The translations under genes were made by a program, and so were the position numbers. 33,582 nt of DNA from Paenibacillus alvei (GTDB lineage Bacteria; Bacillota; Bacilli; Paenibacillales; NBRC-103111), in the NCBI GenBank assembly GCA_945881905.1, contig CAMCVV010000023.1, positions 1 through 33,582 on the forward strand, in the 5' to 3' direction. This document shows, one piece after another, positions 8,994 to 17,555 of the stretch; positions within the stretch are counted from its first letter, which is position 1, and the number at the start of each line of letters is the position of its first letter. Under the pieces are notes generated by a model that saw only the letters and a program-made list of their open reading frames with translations, was not told the origin of the DNA and ran no database searches.

Positions 8994-9873
8994 GGAAATT
9001 GCCTCCTTTCTTGAACGCCATAGTAATAAATCTTAACGAGATGAGAGCAAGTGTAATCAAGAATAAGATCACTCCAAGTGCAGAAGCCGAACCGAAATTC
9101 CCTCGAGAAAATGCCTCAACTTGTAAAAGGAAGATCATTGTGGTTGTTTCATCATTTGGACCACCATTTGTCAGTAATTTAATGACAGGATAAGCTTGCA
9201 GAAGTGCAGCAGTCTGTGTGATGAACACAAACAAAACAATAGGTTGTGTTAATGGAATTAAGATATATCGAAACAGATGGAAGCGACTTCCGCCGTCAAT
9301 CTTAAGTGCATCGATCAAATCATTAGGTATACCTAACATGCTTGCAACAAACAACACAATACATTGTCCTAACTTCATTGTAAAAAGTAGGAAAATGATG
9401 ACTGACATCGCTAATGTAGAATCACCCAAAATGTTAATGGGTTCCATACCCGCTAAATTGAAAAAATATCTGGCAATACCTGTTTGAGCATCTAACATGA
9501 ATTTATAAATAATTGCCATGACCACCATAGAAGAAATGACAGGTAAATAAAAACTTGATCTGATTACAGACATATACATTTTGGATTTATCAAAAATACT
9601 ACCGGAAATGAGAATTCCGAAAAAAATCAATGCAGGAATCACGACAGCTACAATAAGTAAAGTATTAATAATCGAAGTCAGATAGACAGGTTCCGTAAAT
9701 ACTACTCTATAATTATCAAAAGCAACAAACTCATTACCACTAAATCGAAAATCAAAGAAACTATTATAAATACCTCGAAGAATCGGATAAATCATAAATA
9801 ACAAAGCCAGTAATATGTATGGAATAACAAACAAAGCACCTGTCAAAGAGACATTTTTCATTAAACCCTTCAT
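8980..9873 (-). CDS. Carbohydrate ABC transporter permease, MalF type (CUT1)
   Basis: This 297-aa permease has a typical MalF/UgpA architecture with six membrane segments, beginning GALFVIPYILLALLFMIYP. The EAA loop is DALKIDGGSRFHLFRYILIP, followed by LTNGGPNDETTTMIFLLQ, a strong mark of CUT1 sugar permeases. The ATG has an AGGAG about 10 nt upstream. No ATPase gene accompanies the two permeases. In many Firmicutes CUT1 systems a shared ATPase of the MsmX type, encoded elsewhere, does the work, so that is the likely arrangement here. Confidence 0.93.
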   Translation of the reverse strand: MKGLMKNVSLTGALFVIPYILLALLFMIYPILRGIYNSFFDFRFSGNEFVAFDNYRVVFTEPVYLTSIINTLLIVAVVIPALIFFGILISGSIFDKSKMYMSVIRSSFYLPVISSMVVMAIIYKFMLDAQTGIARYFFNLAGMEPINILGDSTLAMSVIIFLLFTMKLGQCIVLFVASMLGIPNDLIDALKIDGGSRFHLFRYILIPLTQPIVLFVFITQTAALLQAYPVIKLLTNGGPNDETTTMIFLLQVEAFSRGNFGSASALGVILFLITLALISLRFITMAFKKGGNFLESH

Positions 9874-9923
9874 TGACGTATCTCCTTAGTTGAAGTATGA
9901 ACTGCCTACCCGTGTGAAGAAAT

Positions 9924-9958
9924 TGCAGGTTGCTTGGTGCTAGACGAAGCAACCTGCA
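9924..9958 (-). promoter_or_regulatory. 12-bp perfect hairpin between sugar-binding protein and permease genes
   Basis: Arms TGCAGGTTGCTT (9924-9935) and AAGCAACCTGCA (9947-9958) pair perfectly around an 11-nt loop, 30 bp after the binding-protein stop. No T tract follows on the minus strand. The position and form match the hairpin after the peptide-binding protein at 2578-2610, fitting an mRNA-protection or partial-termination element that keeps binding protein in excess. Confidence 0.8.
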
Positions 9959-9988
9959 TATAAGAAACTTAGAAGATATCTCTCTCTA

Positions 9989-11764
9989 TTATTTGTTCAG
10001 AACTAACGATCTAGCTTTGTATTCTGAGATCACTTTATTCGCTGCAATCGTGTAATCTGTAGCTGCTTGACGAGAATTTTGCTTGTCAGAGTATACACTT
10101 TGCATCATCTTAGCAAATAGATCTCTTGTATCATTATATCCAGGTACATTTCCGGTTTGATCATAAGCGTATTTCTCTACTGTGGCTGTTTCTCTTAAAT
10201 CTGGATTTAATGGAGCCACTACATTGTAAGCTGATTTGGTAGCAGGTCTTCCACTAAGTTTAGAGAATTCACTCATGTACTTATCTTGTTTTAAATACCA
10301 ACTTAAGAATTCTTTGCCTGCTTTGATTTCATCAGGCTTACCATTATTAAATATCATTGCACCATTGTGGTATACAGCTACTGTTTGTGAATCTTTGCCA
10401 TCTACATTTTTGGGAACGGTTGCCATACGAACATCAAAGGTTTTGATCGTGCCTTTTGCCATCTCTAATTTAAAAGCTACAATACTTTGATTTTGAGTAG
10501 AGAACATGCCGGCTTTCTGATTTTGGAAATCCGCACGTAAGTCGACGTATTTCTTCGTCGTGGCATCAGCATTGACATATCCTAACTTATTCCACTGATA
10601 GAGTCTATCCATCGCTTGAATAACTTTATCATTTGCTACTGACGTTTCATTACTATGCAAGGAACCACCATACATTCTCAACCAATGTAATACGTTGGTG
10701 TCACCTTGTGAATCTCCAAACGATAAACCGACAGGATATCCACCATTACCTTTAAAGTATTTCTTCAAAGATGGTAAAATTTGATTCTCAAAATCATCTA
10801 ACTTCCATTCAGCATACGCATCCTTATTCGCAGGAAGAAATTGGCCAAGTCCTGCTGCTTTGAACATATCAGCATTATAGATTAAGGTGTATACATTATC
10901 GAATAACGGAACCATGTAATAATTTTTCGCAATCAGCATGGTATTAATGCCTTCTTGAGTAAGTAAGGAATCTTTAGACGCCTCTACCACATCTGTAACA
11001 GGTGCAATATATCCTTGATGCACACCATCTGCCATGACGTTACCATTGGTTAAAATCATCGTAGGTAATGTATTTGAGGATTTGGCAAGAGCAACTTTTT
11101 GATCGCGCTGAGTACCAGTGAATTTCTCGTATTTGAACGTCACATGTGGGTTTAAAGCTGTGTAAGCTTTGGATGCATCGATAAACATTTGGTCATATGT
11201 AGCTGCAAATGTAGTCCATACTGTAATGGTAACTGGATTTACTTTAGCTTCTGCTGCGGCTTTATCTGCTGCGGCTTTATCTGCTGCGGCTTTATCTGCT
11301 GCGGCTTTTGCTGCTGCGGCTTTTGCTGCTGCGGCTTTTGCTGCGGCTTCTGCTGCGGCTTTTGCTTTGGCTTCTGCTGTGGCTTTTGCTGAGGCTTCTG
11401 CTGCGGCTTGTTCTGCTGCTGATGCATCTGCTAATGCTTTTTCTGCTGCGGCTTTTTCTTCAACAGTCTTCGCTTCTGCTAATGCTTTCTCTGCTGCGGC
11501 TTTCTCTTCTGTAGCTTTGGCTAATTCTTCTTCAGCTGCTTTCTTTTCGGCTTCTGCTTTGACTGCTGCTTCTTCAGCTGCTTTCTTTTCAGCTTCTGCT
11601 TGAGCTACTGCATCTTCAGCTGCTTGTTTCTCTGCTTCCGCTTCAGCTATTGCTTCTGAGTTTTCAACAGGAGCTGTAGTGGGTTCATCCTGAGAAGCTG
11701 ATGAACAAGCTGCTATTGAAATGGCAAGCAAAATAGTAAATACGATAAGGAAAATTTTTTTCAT
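9989..11764 (-). CDS. Sugar-type ABC substrate-binding lipoprotein with a long Ala/Lys/Glu linker
   Basis: This 591-aa extracellular solute-binding protein belongs to family 1 (UgpB/MalE-like). The lipoprotein signal is MKKIFLIVFTILLAISIAAC with the lipobox Cys at residue 20. Residues about 36-174 are almost entirely Ala, Lys, Glu, Asp and Gln in repeats such as AEAEKKAAEE, AAAKA and AAADK, expected to form a long helix or coiled coil like the stalk of TolA. The binding domain starts near residue 176 (NPVTITVWTTFAATYDQMFI) and has the usual family-1 pattern, including GYPVGLSFGDSQGDTNVL and a C-terminal ASKLSGRPATKSAYN-like segment. Without the linker the length (about 440 aa) is normal for the family. 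The ATG has a GGAGG 7 nt upstream. It is the first gene of the transcript, behind two operator copies. Confidence 0.93.
   Translation of the reverse strand: MKKIFLIVFTILLAISIAACSSASQDEPTTAPVENSEAIAEAEAEKQAAEDAVAQAEAEKKAAEEAAVKAEAEKKAAEEELAKATEEKAAAEKALAEAKTVEEKAAAEKALADASAAEQAAAEASAKATAEAKAKAAAEAAAKAAAAKAAAAKAAADKAAADKAAADKAAAEAKVNPVTITVWTTFAATYDQMFIDASKAYTALNPHVTFKYEKFTGTQRDQKVALAKSSNTLPTMILTNGNVMADGVHQGYIAPVTDVVEASKDSLLTQEGINTMLIAKNYYMVPLFDNVYTLIYNADMFKAAGLGQFLPANKDAYAEWKLDDFENQILPSLKKYFKGNGGYPVGLSFGDSQGDTNVLHWLRMYGGSLHSNETSVANDKVIQAMDRLYQWNKLGYVNADATTKKYVDLRADFQNQKAGMFSTQNQSIVAFKLEMAKGTIKTFDVRMATVPKNVDGKDSQTVAVYHNGAMIFNNGKPDEIKAGKEFLSWYLKQDKYMSEFSKLSGRPATKSAYNVVAPLNPDLRETATVEKYAYDQTGNVPGYNDTRDLFAKMMQSVYSDKQNSRQAATDYTIAANKVISEYKARSLVLNK
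11250..11345. repeat. 15-bp tandem repeats coding for the Ala-rich linker
   Basis: The unit TCTGCTGCGGCTTTA recurs in register about three to four times, then drifts into TTTGCTGCTGCGGCT variants. On the minus strand it codes for AAADK and AAAKA pentapeptides. The repeats explain why several other frames stay open here. Such repeats can change in number by slippage without breaking the frame. Confidence 0.85.
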
Positions 11765-11924
11765 ATGAATACCTCCATCATGATTTTATTGAAAACTAGA
11801 TACACTGAATTTAAATGAAATCTAGTTAATCAAACAATTAAATTTGGATCCAATAAGCTTTCTATAGAGCGCTTACATATAAAGGAAGTAAATGTTTAAT
11901 TTTCCCTACTTTACTTCACTTTAG

Positions 11925-11939
11925 CTAGATAATATCAGT
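11925..11939. promoter_or_regulatory. Imperfect copy of the CTGATA-N-TATCAG operator
   Basis: TAGATAATATCAG (11926-11938) matches the dyad in 11 of 13 positions. It lies 33 bp from the perfect copy at 11961-11981 on the side nearer the binding-protein gene, so two bound dimers could interact. Confidence 0.55.
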
Positions 11940-11960
11940 AATTATCTTTCCTTAATGTGG

Positions 11961-11981
11961 TATACTGATATTATCAGTATA
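11961..11981. promoter_or_regulatory. Perfect 21-bp palindromic operator upstream of the sugar ABC operon
   Basis: The half-site TATACTGATA is mirrored perfectly around a central T. The dyad overlaps a possible minus-strand promoter: -35-like TTGATT at 11986-11981 and, 16 nt on, TATACC at 11964-11959. A repressor bound here would block RNA polymerase. The core CTGATA-T-TATCAG recurs at 17506-17518 and, less well, at 19805-19817. The GntR/FCD regulator at 19917-20624 is the obvious candidate to bind it (inference). Confidence 0.75.
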
Positions 11982-12014
11982 ATCAATTCATATATGTTGT
12001 CAAGCAATATCCCC

Positions 12015-13466
12015 TTATCCTTTGGGAGCGATCAAATGTTCAATGCCAGCACTTTCTGGACGATCATGGAATATGTATTTTTGTGTGCTGATGATACGCT
12101 TGATGAATCTATCTTTGAAATCAGACACAATCGACTCATATCCCGAATGATCAATTAAATTAGTTAATTCCATAGGGTCAGTTGCTAGATGGAACATCAA
12201 GTAGGGTTCCCCTTGTTGATTAAACACGATTTTCCACTCTTTTGAAGCCAGCATGATTTCACCTTTGTGCTCAGACATTGCTTCTGCACGATGTTGAACA
12301 TGAAGGTTCTCTAACACAGGTACTAATGATTTAGCGAATTGCTGGTAACTGATTACTCCACTAGCAAGATCACACAAAGTAGGACCAATATCAAAGAATT
12401 CCACCATTTCATGATACATACTTCCGCTTATAGAACTATTTTTCATTTCTGGTGTGCGGATAATGAGTGGAACTTTCACTGCGGCATTGAAGAACGTTTC
12501 TTTGTAAATTAGACCATAATCACCATTCATTTCACCATGATCGGAAACAAATACAATCACTGTTTGATCATAGATGTTTTTATCTTTTAATGCTTGAATG
12601 ATTTCACCTATTTGTTCATCAATAAGTGTTACATTCCCTGCATAATTCGCTCTCATTTGAGCGATTTCGTCTAAAGAGAGCTCTGGTGAATGCATGTTTC
12701 CATGACTCATCAAATGGTCAAGATTGCCTTTGGGTCGATGTGGACTATCTCGGAAGTTGTTTCTTTCTATTGGTTTGGGCATAACCGATGGATCATATAG
12801 ACTTGCATAAGGTTCTGGTGCATCCCAAGGTTCGTGTGGACCTGAAAAACCTACTTGGATAAACCATGGGTGAGCAGAATCCGCTTCTTGTATATATTCT
12901 TTGGCTTTATTACCTATATACACGTCATAGTAAAGTTCCAATGGTAATGTCGAAGGTCGAGCTACATACGGTTTGTGATTAAATCTTTCTCTGAAATCTT
13001 CAATATACGCTTCTAATACCCCTTGCTTTTGCCATTCCTCAGTCATATTGCTAAGAACACGACTACTTGCTCTGGGTCCTGCAATTTCATTGACATGATC
13101 AAAGCCCAGTGTGTTCATCAAAGGTACTCGATCACGAATGTCATTTTCATGATGGTGTAAATGCGCTTTCCCAATAATGCCTGTGCGATAACCTGCATTT
13201 CGAATTGATTGCATGAAAGTAGGGGTGTCGCTTGGCAAATCATATCCTTTGAGGTTTCTCCATACACCAGTGTTATGCGGATATTGTCCAGTAGCTAGTG
13301 AAAGTCGAGTAGGTGAACAAACTGGTGAATTCGTCATGCAGTTTGTAAACGTGACCCCTTCTTGAGATAATTGATCAAGAACAGGTGTCTTGATCCATCC
13401 TCCTGCTCGACCCCAAGCATCCCAGCGCATTTGGTCAGTCATGATCAGTAAAATATTAGGTTTCAT
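12015..13466 (-). CDS. Type I sulfatase 2 (cytoplasmic, Cys-type)
   Basis: This 483-aa sulfatase has N-terminal metal ligands IMTDQ (D11, Q12) and modification motif C50-S-P-T-R followed by LSLATGQYPHNTG. GIIGKAHLHHHE holds the Lys/His positions and VSDHGEMNGDYGLIYKE the second metal site and conserved Lys. No signal peptide is present. The ATG is preceded by a G-rich ribosome-binding site (GGGGGG). It is the fourth gene of the ADH-ALDH-sulfatase-sulfatase transcript, 29 bp after sulfatase 3. It is only distantly similar to the other three sulfatases outside the core motifs, so a different sulfate position or substrate is likely. The true substrate is unknown. Confidence 0.92.
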   Translation of the reverse strand: MKPNILLIMTDQMRWDAWGRAGGWIKTPVLDQLSQEGVTFTNCMTNSPVCSPTRLSLATGQYPHNTGVWRNLKGYDLPSDTPTFMQSIRNAGYRTGIIGKAHLHHHENDIRDRVPLMNTLGFDHVNEIAGPRASSRVLSNMTEEWQKQGVLEAYIEDFRERFNHKPYVARPSTLPLELYYDVYIGNKAKEYIQEADSAHPWFIQVGFSGPHEPWDAPEPYASLYDPSVMPKPIERNNFRDSPHRPKGNLDHLMSHGNMHSPELSLDEIAQMRANYAGNVTLIDEQIGEIIQALKDKNIYDQTVIVFVSDHGEMNGDYGLIYKETFFNAAVKVPLIIRTPEMKNSSISGSMYHEMVEFFDIGPTLCDLASGVISYQQFAKSLVPVLENLHVQHRAEAMSEHKGEIMLASKEWKIVFNQQGEPYLMFHLATDPMELTNLIDHSGYESIVSDFKDRFIKRIISTQKYIFHDRPESAGIEHLIAPKG

Positions 13467-13495
13467 TGCTTACCCCCCATGTGCAAGAATGCTGA

Positions 13496-14926
13496 TCAAG
13501 AGAAATATAATAACGGTGGTTTCGGATCTACAGTAGATATGCTAGCATCAAAACATTTCTTCATTAACTCATACTTTTTCTGAAACATTTCAGGTAGATC
13601 CCACAAATTCACGAATTCATCGGGATCTGTCTGATGATCATACAATTCACCAAGATCAATACCTTGATAGACAACGATTTTATAACGACCGTCATAATAC
13701 ATCGTCGCGTAGATGTCCTCATGCGTATTCAACAGTGCATGATAAAATTCACAATAAACATGATCTTTATGCTGATGTGGGTTAGTTTTCCCAGTCAAGA
13801 TTGACAATAAGCTTTTGCCTTGCATATAATAGGGAATTTCGACCCCACAAAGATCAAGTAATGTAGGTGCAAGATCCACTAATTCTACCAATGCATCACT
13901 TTTCATGTTTTGTTGAATATGTCCAGGCCAGGAAATAATCAATGGAACATGCACCAATCCTTCATAGAAATAAGCACCTTTCCAAATCAATCCATGATCA
14001 CCCAGCATTTCACCATGATCACTCATGAATATGATAACTGTATTTTCAAGTTGACCTGTCTCTTCAAGAACAGTCAATAACTTCCCAACATGGTCATCTA
14101 TTTGTTCAATCATGGCATAATAGTCTGCTACGTATTCTTGTTTTTCTATGTCACTTAGTTTTGCACAAGCAGGTCCGAGTCCTCCTTGTCCCCCATTTAT
14201 GTAATCACTTTGTTGAATCTCTGGCTTATTCGCTAACTCTCCATCTTTCCATTTGGGTAAAGGCATGTCAGATGGAAGGTATCTTTGTTTATATTCCATA
14301 GGTGGATCAAATGGTTCGTGTGGATCAAACAAATTGACACTTAGTAGCCAAGGGGCGTGACTGTTATAGCGAATAAATCTCTCTGTTTCATAAGTACACC
14401 ATGAGGTTTGTGAATATTTGGCTTCAATTCCGCCATCACGCCTTTTGTAGTGTTTTTCCCATTCGATACCTTGCTCTTTCAACCACACTTGATAATCATG
14501 CCCTACTTCCCAGCCATTACGTGGAGTCGGACTCCAGCGATAATAGCGGTACCCGTCATCATATCTTCGTTCAATACCAAATGGCATTTGTTCGTTACGA
14601 TTTGAAGATAGATGAAGTTTTCCAACTAAGCCACAATCGTAGCCAGATTCAGCCAAAATTTTGGTCACTAGGACTTCATCTTCAGGAAAATAAGGAGCAC
14701 CATTCTTGGTCACACGCGTCGTTCTAGGATACCTACCTGTCAAGAAACTTGCTCGACTAGGTGAACAAATCGGGGATTGCACATATGCTTTTGTGAAAGC
14801 AACTCCTTGAGCAACAAGCCGATCGATATGAGGAGTCCGAATATCGGGATTCCCTAGAGAATGAATGGTATCAAATCGCTGTTGATCAGTACATATCCAC
14901 AATATATTCGGTTTCGTTTGTTGCAC
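13496..14926 (-). CDS. Type I sulfatase 3 (cytoplasmic, Cys-type)
   Basis: This sulfatase reads NILWICTDQQRFDT for the first metal site and ICSPSRASFLTGRYPRTTRV for the formylglycine motif (Cys54 counted from the chosen start). GLVGKLHLSS gives the Lys/His pair and MSDHGEMLGDHGLIWKG the second metal site. I start it at the GTG at 14926 (476 aa), because GGAAGGAG (14942-14935) is spaced 8 nt away. A GTG at 14962 extends the frame by 12 codons but has no good ribosome-binding site. The C-terminal ELYDHQTDPDEFVNLWD is the usual sulfatase tail motif. There is no signal peptide. It lies 40 bp after the ALDH gene. Confidence 0.92.
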   Translation of the reverse strand: MQQTKPNILWICTDQQRFDTIHSLGNPDIRTPHIDRLVAQGVAFTKAYVQSPICSPSRASFLTGRYPRTTRVTKNGAPYFPEDEVLVTKILAESGYDCGLVGKLHLSSNRNEQMPFGIERRYDDGYRYYRWSPTPRNGWEVGHDYQVWLKEQGIEWEKHYKRRDGGIEAKYSQTSWCTYETERFIRYNSHAPWLLSVNLFDPHEPFDPPMEYKQRYLPSDMPLPKWKDGELANKPEIQQSDYINGGQGGLGPACAKLSDIEKQEYVADYYAMIEQIDDHVGKLLTVLEETGQLENTVIIFMSDHGEMLGDHGLIWKGAYFYEGLVHVPLIISWPGHIQQNMKSDALVELVDLAPTLLDLCGVEIPYYMQGKSLLSILTGKTNPHQHKDHVYCEFYHALLNTHEDIYATMYYDGRYKIVVYQGIDLGELYDHQTDPDEFVNLWDLPEMFQKKYELMKKCFDASISTVDPKPPLLYFS

Positions 14927-14966
14927 AAAAGTAACTCCTTCCTCATTCATACTTAAGACCACATAT

Positions 14967-16427
14967 CTACCAACGAGCAGTCACCATTTTCTTGCGTGTG
15001 TAAAATTCTACGCCATCTGTTCCATTCGCATGTAGATCCCCATAGAAGGAGTTCTTCCAACCTGAGAACGGGAAGAACGCCATAGGCGCTGGTACTCCTA
15101 GATTGACACCTAACATTCCTGCATCGACTTTATCGCGAAACTTGCGGACATGCTCACCTTGTCTTGTATAAATGCATGCTCCATTGGCAAATTCAGACTG
15201 ATTCATGACCTCGATGGCTTCATCCAAATTCGCTACTCTAACTACAGATAACACTGGAGCAAACAATTCGTTTTTCCATATTGACATGTGAGGAGTGACA
15301 TGATCAAATATGGTCGGTCCTATGAAATACCCTTTGCCTGTTGATTCTTCATCCGTACGACCATCTCTGACTAATTCAGCACCTTCACGCACTCCTGTTT
15401 CGATATTTGCAATGGTCTTGTCTTTATGAGAATCTCGAATAACAGGACCTAGAAATACACCTTTTTCCATTCCGTTCCCTATTTTGATTTCATCAGCAGC
15501 TTTTTTTAATTGTGCGACTAATGTGTCAGCAATATCTCCAACAGCTACGACAACCGAACACGCCATACATCGCTCGCCTGCAGAACCAAATGAAGCTGAA
15601 ATAATCTGCGTGACAGCGAGATTAATATCCGCATCAGGCATAACAACACTATGATTTTTGGCTCCTGCCAATGCTTGCACTCTTTTTCCGTATTGAGCAG
15701 CTGTCTTGTATACATACTCTGCAACTGGTTGTGATCCTACAAATGAAATCGCATTGATACCAGGATGTTGCAAAAGCCCATTAACGACATCACGCGCACC
15801 ATGAACAATGTTCAGTACTCCTTCTGGCAAACCTGCTTGCGTAAATAGTTCAGCTAATCGATTCGCTAAAAGTGGTGTTCGTTCTGAAGGTTTCAATATA
15901 AACGTATTGCCACATGCAATTGCTAATGGAAACATCCAACAGGGTACCATCATCGGGAAATTAAATGGGGTAATCCCTCCCACAACACCAATCGGATAAC
16001 GATACATACCCGATTCAATACGGGTGGCAATATCAGGCAACTGCTTCCCCATCATCAAGGTAGGTGCTCCAGCTGCGAATTCTACACATTCAATCCCTCT
16101 AAGCACTTCTCCATAAGCTTCTTCATAACTTTTACCATTTTCTGTTGTGATGATCTGTGCAAGTTCCTCCCAATGGTCTACCAATAATTGTTGATATTTA
16201 AATAAAAGTCTTGCTCGCTTCGGTACAGGTGTATCTCTCCAAGCAGAAAATGCATCCCGTGCAACTGCAACTGCGTGATCCACATCTTCTTGAGTTGAAA
16301 GTGGTGTGTAGGCAATGATGTCTCCCGTTGCAGGATTGTAGACGGGTTCTGATTGTTGGGATTTGGCTTTAACCCATTGACCACCTATGAAATTCGATAG
16401 TATTTCTGGAGCTGACAAATTAGCCAT
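14967..16427 (-). CDS. CoA-acylating aldehyde dehydrogenase, (methyl)malonate-semialdehyde type (MmsA/IolA family)
   Basis: This 486-aa NAD-dependent dehydrogenase carries the family's NFIGGQWV start, ITPFNFPMM (Asn156) and catalytic [11 protein letters not shown] (Cys287). Where ordinary ALDHs have a general-base Glu in ELGGK, it has [15 protein letters not shown], the mark of the methylmalonate-semialdehyde branch that uses CoA rather than water. The C-terminal [16 protein letters not shown] is also typical of that branch. The known family reaction oxidises and decarboxylates malonate or methylmalonate semialdehyde to acetyl- or propionyl-CoA. Here it follows a zinc dehydrogenase gene by 16 bp and precedes two sulfatases, so it probably handles the semialdehyde made late in breakdown of the desulfated carbon skeleton (inference). 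Confidence 0.9.
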   Translation of the reverse strand: MANLSAPEILSNFIGGQWVKAKSQQSEPVYNPATGDIIAYTPLSTQEDVDHAVAVARDAFSAWRDTPVPKRARLLFKYQQLLVDHWEELAQIITTENGKSYEEAYGEVLRGIECVEFAAGAPTLMMGKQLPDIATRIESGMYRYPIGVVGGITPFNFPMMVPCWMFPLAIACGNTFILKPSERTPLLANRLAELFTQAGLPEGVLNIVHGARDVVNGLLQHPGINAISFVGSQPVAEYVYKTAAQYGKRVQALAGAKNHSVVMPDADINLAVTQIISASFGSAGERCMACSVVVAVGDIADTLVAQLKKAADEIKIGNGMEKGVFLGPVIRDSHKDKTIANIETGVREGAELVRDGRTDEESTGKGYFIGPTIFDHVTPHMSIWKNELFAPVLSVVRVANLDEAIEVMNQSEFANGACIYTRQGEHVRKFRDKVDAGMLGVNLGVPAPMAFFPFSGWKNSFYGDLHANGTDGVEFYTRKKMVTARW

Positions 16428-16443
16428 AATTCATTTCCTTTCT

Positions 16444-17475
16444 TTAGGGGTTGATAACAACTTTAATCGTATTGCTAGTAAGATCTAAAATTGATTCAAA
16501 TCCTGCTTCAATTTTATCTAAGGTATACTTATGCGTAATCAGTGTCTTCACGTCTATTCTACCATCACTAATCATATTGAGAACAGACTCAGCTTCAAAG
16601 GCAAATCCTGTACAACCAATGATACTTAGTTCTTTGAAGAGTAGCGGTTGGATAGGAATTTTCACTTCGTTTACAGCAAATCCTAGTGCCATTAGTTTCC
16701 CTTGAATTCTCAAAACGTTAACAGCTGTCTCATACGTAGCAGGTATTCCTACTGCTTCGATAGAGATATCTGCACCATATCCGTTTGTTTCTTGCTTTAC
16801 AGCTTCGATGACATCTTCATGCATCGGATTAATTACTCGATCTGCTCCATATTTCTTAGCAAGCTCAAGTTTAGTTGGAGATGTATCTACTGCAATGATT
16901 TTCCCAGCTCCTCTTAATTTAGCAAGTTGGACAATCACTAAACCAATGGCTCCTGTACCGATTACCACATAGGTGTCACCAAACTTACCTTCAGCTCGGT
17001 TCATGACATGCATCGCATTTCCGACGAAATCCAATGTACAACCTTCATCATAGCTTACATTATCTGGAAGTTTATTGACTTGTCGAGGAGGAACTATAAT
17101 ATATTCCTGCATGGCACCATGCGACATACTCACTCGGGATGATCCTAACACTACTCCATTTTCACACAGATGTTTTAACCCTCGTTCACATCCATAACAA
17201 TACCCACAAGACAATTGCGGATTGATCGCTACACGATCTCCAGGTTTCCAACCTACTACGTTTTCACCAACTGCTTCAATTTGACCTGAAGCCTCATGTC
17301 CCATGATTAACCCTGGTCTTCTGCGTATTCCGCCTTCTGCTTCCATTCCGTGAACATCAGACCCACAAATCCCTACTGATTTAACTCTGATCAATAATTG
17401 TCCTGCTTGAGGGGTTGGCTTCTGCATTTCTTTAATTTCAAACTTATATGGTGCTGAGATAACTGCTGTTTTCAT
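16444..17475 (-). CDS. Zinc-dependent medium-chain alcohol/polyol dehydrogenase
   Basis: This 343-aa protein is of the threonine/sorbitol dehydrogenase-like MDR family. Catalytic zinc ligands are Cys37 (GICGSDVHG) with His60 and Glu61 (GHEASG). Structural zinc ligands are Cys90, Cys93, Cys96 and Cys104 (SCGYCYGCERGLKHLC). The Rossmann motif is VVIGTGAIGLVIVQLA, followed by VDTSPTKLELAKKYGAD, whose Asp favours NAD over NADP. Expected reaction: oxidation of a secondary alcohol on a sugar, sugar acid or polyol. It is the first gene of the second transcript and sits directly behind a perfect CTGATA-T-TATCAG operator. The start ATG has a modest AAGGA ribosome-binding site. The substrate is not known. 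Confidence 0.92.
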   Translation of the reverse strand: MKTAVISAPYKFEIKEMQKPTPQAGQLLIRVKSVGICGSDVHGMEAEGGIRRRPGLIMGHEASGQIEAVGENVVGWKPGDRVAINPQLSCGYCYGCERGLKHLCENGVVLGSSRVSMSHGAMQEYIIVPPRQVNKLPDNVSYDEGCTLDFVGNAMHVMNRAEGKFGDTYVVIGTGAIGLVIVQLAKLRGAGKIIAVDTSPTKLELAKKYGADRVINPMHEDVIEAVKQETNGYGADISIEAVGIPATYETAVNVLRIQGKLMALGFAVNEVKIPIQPLLFKELSIIGCTGFAFEAESVLNMISDGRIDVKTLITHKYTLDKIEAGFESILDLTSNTIKVVINP

Positions 17476-17505
17476 TATTTTATCCTTTCATGATTTAATG
17501 ATAAG

Positions 17506-17518
17506 CTGATATTATCAG
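17506..17518. promoter_or_regulatory. Perfect CTGATA-T-TATCAG operator upstream of the dehydrogenase
   Basis: The 13-bp dyad lies 31 bp upstream of the ADH start. On the minus strand it fits between a -35-like TTCAAT (17525-17520) and a -10-like TATCAT (17503-17498), 16 nt apart. This is the same layout as at 11961-11981. Confidence 0.72.
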
Positions 17519-17555
17519 AATTGAACGAATAATGAGAGATGTATCTCCTCACCAT

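Noticed and set aside
11169-11603. Long open frame of 144 codons on the plus strand, very Ala/Ser-rich
   Set aside because: It is the antisense shadow of the 15-bp repeats coding for the binding-protein stalk. It has no credible ribosome-binding site, and all frames stay open there because of the repeat composition.
14967-17475. A sulfoquinovose or sulfolactaldehyde (C-S bond) pathway
   Set aside because: An ALDH and a dehydrogenase alone would allow it, but no sulfoquinovosidase, sulfosugar isomerase, kinase or transaldolase is present, and sulfatases cut C-O-S esters, not C-S bonds.
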